Source: Mactra quadrangularis
Taxonomy: Eukaryota > Mollusca > Bivalvia > Venerida > Mactridae
Direction: 5' to 3'
DNA: 64,000 nt
Assembly (NCBI GenBank): GCA_025267735.1
Contig: CM046306.1
Location: 32,319,919 to 32,383,918, forward strand
Made by a program: the position numbers and the translations under genes. The stretch's first letter is position 1, and each line of letters opens with the position of its first letter. Of this stretch, positions 57,501-64,000 are shown in pieces. Below the pieces are notes generated by a model. The model saw only the letters and a program-made list of their open reading frames with translations, was not told where the DNA came from and did no database searches.

Positions 57501-57844
57501 GGCCAAGCCTACAATCATCATAAATCCAATATCATTCTATAAAACTAAAATTTATTCACAAATATCAAACATGAAATGTAAAATGTAAGACAAAATGACA
57601 ATATAATGAAAGGATGATGTAGAATACTATTTACCCTGTGTGTAATCCAGAAGACCGGTGATGTAAGAAGGGATCGTCAAATATTGATGAATGAAACCCA
57701 AAGGACATACCAGGAAACCCAAAGGAATTAAACCCAATAGAACCTAATGGATGCGCTTGTGCATGCGCCTGTCTTTCCCGCCTTCTGCCAGCAGACTCCG
57801 CCCCTCGCTCCCTCCTTCTTTGCCCGTGCACATGACGTCGCCTT
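51450..57844 (-). CDS. DNAJB6: DNAJB6-type J-protein, C-terminal exons (gene continues beyond 64,000)
   Basis: DNAJB6-class Hsp40s work with HSP70 and suppress aggregation through a Ser/Thr-rich region. Three exons join in phase: 57,635-57,844, 52,220-52,336, 51,450-51,546. The first gives an Arg-rich stretch ([17 protein letters not shown]) and a Gly/Phe-rich segment ([14 protein letters not shown], then [11 protein letters not shown]). The second gives [18 protein letters not shown] and then [20 protein letters not shown], the class hallmark. The last gives [20 protein letters not shown] and ends MMIAN-stop. The J domain with HPD is not found up to 64,000 and should be on upstream exons off the window. 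Assignment to the DNAJB6/B2/B8 group is firm; the exact orthologue is inferred. Confidence 0.88.
52220..52336 (-). CDS. DNAJB6: DNAJB6-like exon: Ser/Gly-rich and STSTKMVNG
   Basis: Acceptor TATTTCAG, donor AA|GTAAGT, 117 nt, phase 2 in and out. [11 protein letters not shown] and [13 protein letters not shown] are nearly the textbook DNAJB6 sequence. A run of six glycines stands where vertebrates have a shorter spacer. Confidence 0.9.
52535..52610 (-). repeat. tRNA-like SINE scrap, minus strand
   Basis: On the minus strand: AGTGGTCCAGTGGTAGGACA (A-box region) and, about 30 bases on, GGGTTCAAACCCTACC (B box), close to tRNA-Gly spacing but without a clean cloverleaf. A related degraded copy is at 9,694-9,795 (GGTGGGGTTCAAACCTGAGA) and another at 52,690-52,790. 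Confidence 0.55.
52920..53155. repeat. Tandem duplication in DNAJB6-like intron
   Basis: A block with GTTTGGCTA, GTACCAACT, ATCTTGTAAACAATACA and GATAAAACTCT occurs at about 52,920 and again at about 53,060, with substitutions and a small insertion. Confidence 0.7.
53505..53789 (+). mobile_element. Full-length tRNA-derived SINE with 14-bp target duplication
   Basis: It is flanked by ATGAATATGGAAAC on both sides (53,491-53,504 and 53,790-53,803). The head is tRNA-like: TAGCACAGTTGGTAGCGCGC (A box) and GGTTCAAATCC (B box, 53,567-53,577), followed by CCACCCGGGGAGG. The body contains GGACGCCGTGAAATGACCTG and the tail is ATACGGCGTTAACTCC followed by AATA repeats. The intact target duplication and both promoter boxes indicate a relatively recent copy. 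It lies in a DNAJB6-like intron, antisense to that gene. Confidence 0.92.
53950..54095 (-). repeat. tRNA-like SINE scrap, minus strand
   Basis: Minus strand reads CCCAGGTAGCTCAGTCAGTTG then GGCATCAAAC, a good A-box region of tRNA-Lys type, with a degraded GTTTCAATGA B box. A related body (AGTGGTGGGAGGAAGAATGG) also occurs near 44,480-44,600 and 56,590-56,700, and weakly near 58,610 and 61,260. These form one old SINE family. Confidence 0.55.
54497..54568. ncRNA. Candidate microRNA-like hairpin 1
   Basis: The 5' arm carries TGCCTGCAAGACTGTAGTAA and the 3' arm CTACAGTCTTACAGACAACC; they pair over about 26 positions with four mismatches around a loop of about 22 bases. The 20-base 5' arm core is identical in hairpin 2 at 55,610, while the loops are unrelated. 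It lies in the first visible intron of the DNAJB6-like gene. The strand of any product is unknown. I do not recognise the sequence as a named miRNA; a tiny palindromic MITE is the alternative. Confidence 0.45.
55610..55683. ncRNA. Candidate microRNA-like hairpin 2
   Basis: Arms 55,610-55,635 and 55,658-55,683 pair over 26 positions with one mismatch and one G:U; the loop is 22 bases. The 5' arm core TGCCTGCAAGACTGTAGTAA is shared with hairpin 1, and the 3' arm shares CTACAGTCTTAC and CAACCCTC. Arm conservation with loop divergence is the usual pattern of duplicated pre-miRNAs. Same intron, 1.1 kb away. Confidence 0.5.
55770..56118 (+). repeat. Dispersed ~340-bp repeat, copy 2 (DNAJB6-like intron)
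   Basis: It is homologous to 42,945-43,300 in the same orientation on the plus strand, with many substitutions. It starts near GACCTTTGTGTCGACCAATC and ends near AATTTTAGATTTTG. The 61-codon open frame inside (55,872-56,057) is not conserved in copy 1, so it is not a gene. Confidence 0.75.
57635..57844 (-). CDS. DNAJB6: DNAJB6-like exon: Arg-rich and Gly/Phe region
   Basis: Acceptor GATATTGTAG, donor GG|GTAAAT, 210 nt; it takes one base to complete a codon and leaves in phase 2. Composition is far more GC-rich (CGCCTTCTGCCAGCAGACTC on plus) than its surroundings, as expected for a coding exon here. The His/Ala run [11 protein letters not shown] is not typical of vertebrate DNAJB6. Confidence 0.85.
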
Positions 57845-59389
57845 CTACAATATCCCAAAAAACATAACAACATTCACTAATAGCAATCCCAAGACAAAGT
57901 AATAATTTTCAAAATGCATAATAGAATATATATTTAATAGTATAATAATACTTAATTATAGTATCTCAAGCCTCGGAAAGACATTTTTTTAACAATGGCA
58001 ATTATCACCTTAATTCACTGACTTGAAGCCCAAGACAAGTAAAAATTAATTTTTGGAAGTAAAAATAAACATTGTAGTCAGGCTAGTTGAAAATCTCGCC
58101 CTTTTTTATTAACATAATAAACTTTATATAACATAATAAAATTTAAGACAATGAATGCATAGAATGATACTCTTCTTTCATCCAAAATTGTACATCGAGA
58201 TATTTGTCAGAAAAATAATTATGCTTTTCTCAACACAATAATTCAGTTTATCAGACCAAATATTTGACAGCCCACTAAACTGTATTTTAGTTCAATGATA
58301 AATATACATTCCTAATTGTCTTTTGTTCAGCTTGAGATAATACAGTACAGTAAAACCTAAAAAAAATGTCTTCAAAAAAACAAGCACCTAAATCTCTGAA
58401 GAGAAAAATGTAGCATACTACATACATTTTGACAACAGACTTATAGCCTGTACATAAGGTAGAGACATTTCAAAACTAAACGCTAGGCAACAAAATATAG
58501 TTTGATTTGGAATTATACTCACTGTTCCAAAATAGGCTTAGGTTGCTAGACTTTAATATGTAACCAATACTATTACTAAGCATATACCTTGACCAATTGC
58601 GTTATTTGCTGAAGGAGAAATATTTCATGATCCAACTACATGGAGGTATGCTGGTCATGCCCAAAAATTGAACCGGCCTAAACCCTTAGATAGACAGACA
58701 GATGCACAACAGACTGATAATACTGCAGGCAAATGATCATGTCAAAGTTTTTAGCTATTCTGTATCTTGTATACCATTACTGTTTCATAAGAGGTTTTAC
58801 TGTACTGTATATTAATAATATATAAATATAACATATAAATATAACATAGCATTTTCATAGTATAACAACAATTTGAATATTCATGAGCTAATTAATTAAA
58901 TATTCATAAGACTAATAGAAAATGAATATTCATAATGTATATAAATTTCAATTTCATCAACATACACAGATATCAATGGACCTCCTCAAACATACCCAAC
59001 CCAGGGAAGCATTTTTATAGAATAATATACGTAACTAACATGCAAAACATCAATGCAAAAAAATGCAACTTGACAACAGATAACTAAAACTACTAAATTT
59101 GCAACCATGGCAACAACATAAATAAAATTAATCACCATAGCAACAATATAAACAATTCATGCATACTTGTATATATGTATTGTGATGTGAATTTTGTTAG
59201 TTCTAAAATGACTACTAGGTTTACTTCCTGAAAATCTTATTTTTTGTTGTTAATGTGCAAGTCAGAAAAAAAGCATCCCTATCCCCAACAAGTAAGACAA
59301 TGTTTCCATGACAACCCTTGATTGCTGGCATGAAGAAGACTATTTTGAATTTTCAATTTTAATCTAAATCTAGTGACTACTTGTATGAG

Positions 59390-59575
59390 GGCTGGTTTGG
59401 ACTAAATATATGGGGGCTAGTAAGGACTTTATTTAGGGCTAGTGTGAGACTTGATTTAGGGCTAGGGTGGCATTTTATTTGGGGCTAATCAGGGGCTTTA
59501 TTTTAGGGCTAGTGTAAGGATTTATTTGTGGGCTAGTGTGGGGCTTCATTTGAGGCTTGAGTGAGGCTTTATTTA
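59390..59575. repeat. Degenerate tandem repeat (TTTATTTAGGGCTAGTGTG)
   Basis: About seven units of 24-30 bases, each with a version of GGGCTAGTGTGGGGCTTTATTT. It is strongly diverged and irregular in length, so it is an old minisatellite in the DNAJB6-like intron. Confidence 0.7.
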
Positions 59576-60149
59576 TACAACTTAAAGAGAGGAGTACTAG
59601 ATTATACTGCGTACCAAATGAATTTGTTTAAGGTCTTGTGATTCTAAGAAATAAAGATTTGTCAACTTAAGTCAATTAAAATTGATGTTTCCTTAAAATA
59701 TAGATCTTTTTAGAGAAAACCAAGAATACTTTCAAGTCTGTTTTATTTTGCAACTTGGTAAAAAACAAACAGTAAGATTGCATATGTACATGTGTGTAAT
59801 AAATATCAGTGAAATAAAGCCTTTTGATAATGAAGATTGTTACAATATAGGAATCCTGTTTATATTTGTTACTTTTAACCCCCCCCCCCCTCCACCATAG
59901 CTATGTTTATGGGCATTAAGAACAGTGGCCCAAATGTCTGTAAATGTAATTTGTGGAAAGAAATAATATTACTTTCTTACATATTTCTTAAATATTTAAT
60001 ATTTAAATACAGTGACATACAAACTGATAATCAATAAGTAACTTGATAATTGTTTAATTATGTTCAGATTTACAAAACCATTTCATTCACAATTCATCAA
60101 AATGTGATCAACAAAAAAGTCAACCAACACAAATAAGGAACTTAAATAC

Positions 60150-60370
60150 AAGGGAGACAACTCATTTAAAAATAAGCTGAAACTTATACAAAATGAGATA
60201 ATTCATATCATGTTTTTTTATTCAATACACATGGGAGATAACTCTTAAACCAAGATTTTAAATCTATACAAAAGAAAGACAACTGGTTTAAACAAGAGTT
60301 TAAATGTATACACAAGGGAGACAACTTTATCATACAATATGTACATTTTTTACAAAAAGGGAGACAACTC
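60150..60370 (+). repeat. Cluster of AAGGGAGACAACTC motifs
   Basis: AAGGGAGACAACT-type words occur at 60,150, 60,231 (ATGGGAGATAACTC), 60,314 and 60,357, separated by AT-rich sequence with TTTAAA and CTTATACAAAA/ATCTATACAAAA phrases. Spacing of about 82 bases for the first three suggests a diverged tandem repeat. Confidence 0.6.
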
Positions 60371-63300
60371 AAATACAAGTTAATCACTACAGATCACCAC
60401 CACCATTGTATTTTCATGCATGCAAATTGATTAAAAGAATATAATAAAAACAAATACAAAAAATGGCATCATCATTTACTTTGAATTTACCATAAAACAT
60501 TACAATATAAGTCATAATACAAAGTATTTCATTTGTTTGTTGAGTAAAACTGTAAAATTATACCGTACATTTATGTACTACTATTTTTATTCAACATATT
60601 TAGTTGGTTGATAGGTGTTTCTATAGTACATATTATTTAATACAAATATTCAGTCATACCACAGCAGTTAGTCTTAGATGATCATTAAGACAAGGATGGT
60701 TTATCAAAAATTTTATTTTTCAAATGTTCGGTTGCAAAAGGCAACCAAGTTTTGGATTGGACATTTTAAAATACTGCTTTTGCAACAAAATGTTGGTATA
60801 GGACAGAGAACTTGGAAGACAACTTTCGGCAACTGCCATGAAATCTTAAATTCACAGGCTGATTATTAATTACTGAAAGCAAGATTTAACATACAAATGT
60901 ATATAGATAAAGCAAAGCTCATGAAATATATATGTTATGTAAGTATGCACATCATGTATCTATGATGAGTGTTTACTTTAACAACATTTCAATCATTGCA
61001 AAGCACTTATGTCATATACGAATGATTTTAGATGACATTTAAGCCAAATGATATTCTAAATGGCTTAAATATCAATTGTTTCATATTTTTGTTCAAATTT
61101 TCAACTATTTTCCAGTTATACCATCACATTGTCAGCCTACACACTAACCCTGATGTAGAGAACCAAACTTTAAACCAGCATTTAGCATGTTCCTTTGCCA
61201 GGGGTAGGCATCTCCAGGAATAGTTGTATCAAGTATTTCTTGACCTTACTTCATGATAGTATGCAGGTCCAACCCAGGAATTGAACCTACAAACCCTGGA
61301 CTGATAGGCATATGTCCCACTTAAATAGCTGACTAACTAGACATGGACATCTTTTCTCAAATAAACAATAAAAAACAAGATCTGATGTACAAAATGGTTT
61401 GCTCACCTGAGAATTAAAAATTTCTAATGATTATTGACAAGCATTAAGAGTTCACCAAACCTTGAATTCAAGGTAAATGTGCTCATTTGAGCTAAAATCA
61501 GCTATGTCAAATACAATTTTAGACCTTAAAAAAGGCTTATGGTAAAATTTTAGATTCAAAATGAATGCATATTTATGATTTATGATACTTCAAATGTTTG
61601 AAAATGTCACACTGCAGCATGCTGGGTAATCTTGGTAACCATGACAACATAGTACACAGGTAATGTGATACAAGAGTAAGAGTACAGTGACTGATAAGGA
61701 TGGGAGGAAACATGCAAAGCTGAGTTATACAATACTTTTAATACAAAAGGGTCAACAACAAAAACGGGGTTCATTATATTGAACTTAAGGAGACTGAACT
61801 CAAATGATTATTTCTAAAGAAATCAAAATACAGGAATGAAAAAAAAATTTGATGTAGGATAAAATTGAAGTAACAAAAACTCAGTATATATTTCAAAGTG
61901 CATCAAAAATAAAGATAGGCTTTTGCATGGACTTGATGGTCATAAACCAATAAGTACTAGTACACACAAAATCAGCAGTTCTTTAATGAGAGCAGTTTTA
62001 GTAATAAATTAATTAAAAACAACCATTCAGAACTATTTCATTCATGGACATAGGACAATTTAGTATATAATGCTCAAAGGGAGATAAATCTAGCAACACT
62101 ACAGCAGTAAGTTATAGTTGTCTCCCTTGAAAATACAACATGGAGGGAAAGAAACATTAATGATTCCAAGCATAGATTAGAATGTTTAGATGAGGAGGAA
62201 AACATTGAAAGCTGATACCATGAGATGTTAATTATTAGATATTATTAACAAGTCTTATTAACAAGAAGATCATGCAGAAACAATAGTTAAAGCTATAATA
62301 TGATGACAATATGTTTACAAATTAAAGGGTCTTTTATGTTCTAAACAATGGTCTACTATGCAGTTGGATAAGTTTTCAGTTATACAGCGGAAGTCAGTCA
62401 ACCTACTTACTCACAGCCCCTGCTTAGAGAAGTTAAGGTCTTTTAACCAGGACTAAGTACATTACCTTTGCCAAATATGGACAATTGCTTTCTAGAATGA
62501 CTAAAGTAGAAATTATTTCCAAACCAAGGTTTTCTGGTCTTGTGTATAAATCATATCCAAAATCTCTTGATTGACCTTCAGACATGCTATCAACTGCCCT
62601 CATATAATATTAACTAACTTCTGCTGTCAGCCACAATACAGTAAGAATTAATCATATAACAACACTCAAACAAGTTAGCAGCCATATATTTGTAACACAC
62701 TTTAAAATAAAATATTATTAGAATCAAAATATTATTTAATTGAACATTGACAATTTTCAAACATTAACACAGTGTCATCAGATTGCATGCAGACAAAAAA
62801 GCAACATAAAAACAAAACAATAACAATGATTATAATCATTTGAACATTTAAGATAATAATTGACAGCCAGCAAAGCAAAACGAAACAACATCCATAATCC
62901 TGAATTAATTTTTTTCCCATTCCTAAAGATGGTGTACAAATGTTTTCCACATGTAATTGCATATGAACATGCAACACAAAACCCCCCTTGATTTTCTGAA
63001 CATACTATATTTTCATGGTAATAGAGCTGTTAATGTATGTAAGTACAGCAGGGAAAACCCCATGAATTTGAATTCTTAAGGTCAATTGCAGAAAAACTAA
63101 ACTACAAATAATGACAATAACTATTCACAAAAAAAACTCCAAAAACAAATCAATACAACAGAAGAAACATAAAAGCAATGAACTACAACAAGTACATATA
63201 TTCTACAAGGCATACATCAGTAATTTAGATTAAATGTTTATTAGTAATCAAAGCTGAGGTCAATTGTTATAAAAATGTGAACAAAAAGCCACAAATAGTT

Positions 63301-64000
63301 TTAAAACCATCACAGCAAGTCTTAAAAGTTTCTAGGGTTTAATAAAGGGGTCAAGGGTCTGCAAGTTTACATCTTCAAAACAGAATTGTTTACTTCAAAC
63401 AGAAATGTACCATAGTGATTACTTCCCTAAATTACTCAAAAGGGAAGCAACTTTTCAAAAATCTACCATTTAGTAAAGAGTTATCATGAAATGGGCTATA
63501 AAATTGCTTTGATAAAATAGGCCCCACATACTTTATAATTAGGATTAATTATTGACTTAGCAACTCATTGCAATAATTGAATTAACCTCAAATTGACAAA
63601 CCATACTGTCAACATTATGAAATAAACCACAGAAAAATCTTATATTGTTATATTACAAAACATCACAATATACAATGAGGCTTTTTATTCACATTTACTT
63701 AACAATCACCTCTATGCTGTCTACTATGTTTATTAAGTTGTGCATCACAATTACCCAGTATGCCAAGTGCAAAAGCCGTGCAGCCCAACCCACATCAAAA
63801 TATTTCACTTAAAGTTGCAAGTTAATCTCCCATAATATTCATCAACTAAATCTAATCAAGTCTATTTAGTTTTTACCAAGGCCACCATTGTGTTCCATTA
63901 AAGTCAACACAAAAATATTATCAGTATTTTAATTCTTGAAGAGAGATTGGCATCCACGATAATAGTTCCAGGAAAATCTGCACACTTCTATAACCTGTAA

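Larger units (their letters stand above)
57845..64000. other. Large intron of the DNAJB6-like gene (no exon found)
   Basis: The upstream exon of the DNAJB6-like gene was not found to the end of the window. I looked for an HPD-type motif and for a donor-bounded coding block on the minus strand. The interval holds the tandem array at 59,390, a C-run at 59,879-59,890, the AAGGGAGACAACT cluster at 60,150 and scattered SINE scraps. Confidence 0.6.

Noticed and set aside
1..64000. CRISPR arrays, rRNA genes, telomeric repeats or bacterial operons
   Set aside because: No spacer-like regular arrays, no rRNA motifs and no telomere repeats were seen; gene structure is plainly eukaryotic.

Overview
The window is animal nuclear DNA, about two-thirds A+T, most likely from a bivalve mollusc. 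Genes are split into small exons with GT-AG introns. The intergenic and intronic DNA is packed with short inverted-repeat DNA transposons and tRNA-derived SINEs. A motif close to AAGGGAGAYAACT recurs on both strands; I know it as abundant in mollusc genomes. The organism call is an inference: no marker gene settles it.

Left part (853-17,043, minus strand): one complete coding region of 17 exons can be assembled with every splice phase matching. It encodes 795 residues: a basic N-terminus, a helix-rich first half, a glutamine-rich linker, and beta-rich ZU5-like/UPA-like domains at the C-terminus. The closest known architecture is the ZU5-UPA group (PIDD1, UNC5, ankyrin, DTHD1), but there is no recognisable C-terminal death domain.

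Middle part (17,044-39,763): no host gene was found. It is a transposon-rich tract with several clear elements. A 5.46-kb element (25,902-31,359) carries a gag-like zinc-knuckle ORF1 and an APE-type endonuclease ORF of Jockey-like LINE type, has no reverse transcriptase, and is bounded by two identical 742-bp direct repeats. A 1.9-kb element (35,228-37,139) has inverted arrays of a 15-bp subrepeat just inside its ends. A 2.28-kb hAT-type element (37,432-39,711) has a perfect 8-bp target duplication, and a 419-bp relative with the same termini lies at 23,523-23,941.

Right-middle part (39,764-44,971, plus strand): eight exons of UBE3D, the HECT-like E3 ubiquitin ligase that binds UBE2C, complete except for the first coding exon. 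That exon must lie upstream of the transposon stack or be too short to recognise.

Right part (51,450-57,844, minus strand): the last three coding exons of a DNAJB6-type J-protein, covering the Arg-rich and Gly/Phe region, the Ser/Gly-rich segment and the conserved C-terminal tail. The J-domain exons are not in the window and should lie beyond 64,000. The intron between its first two visible exons contains a full-length SINE and two related hairpins 1.1 kb apart. The hairpin arms are conserved and the loops have diverged, which suggests a candidate microRNA pair.

The three genes share no obvious pathway; nothing in the sequence suggests co-regulation. The most novel items are the direct-repeat-flanked, RT-less LINE-like element, the paired hairpins and the death-domain-less ZU5-type gene.
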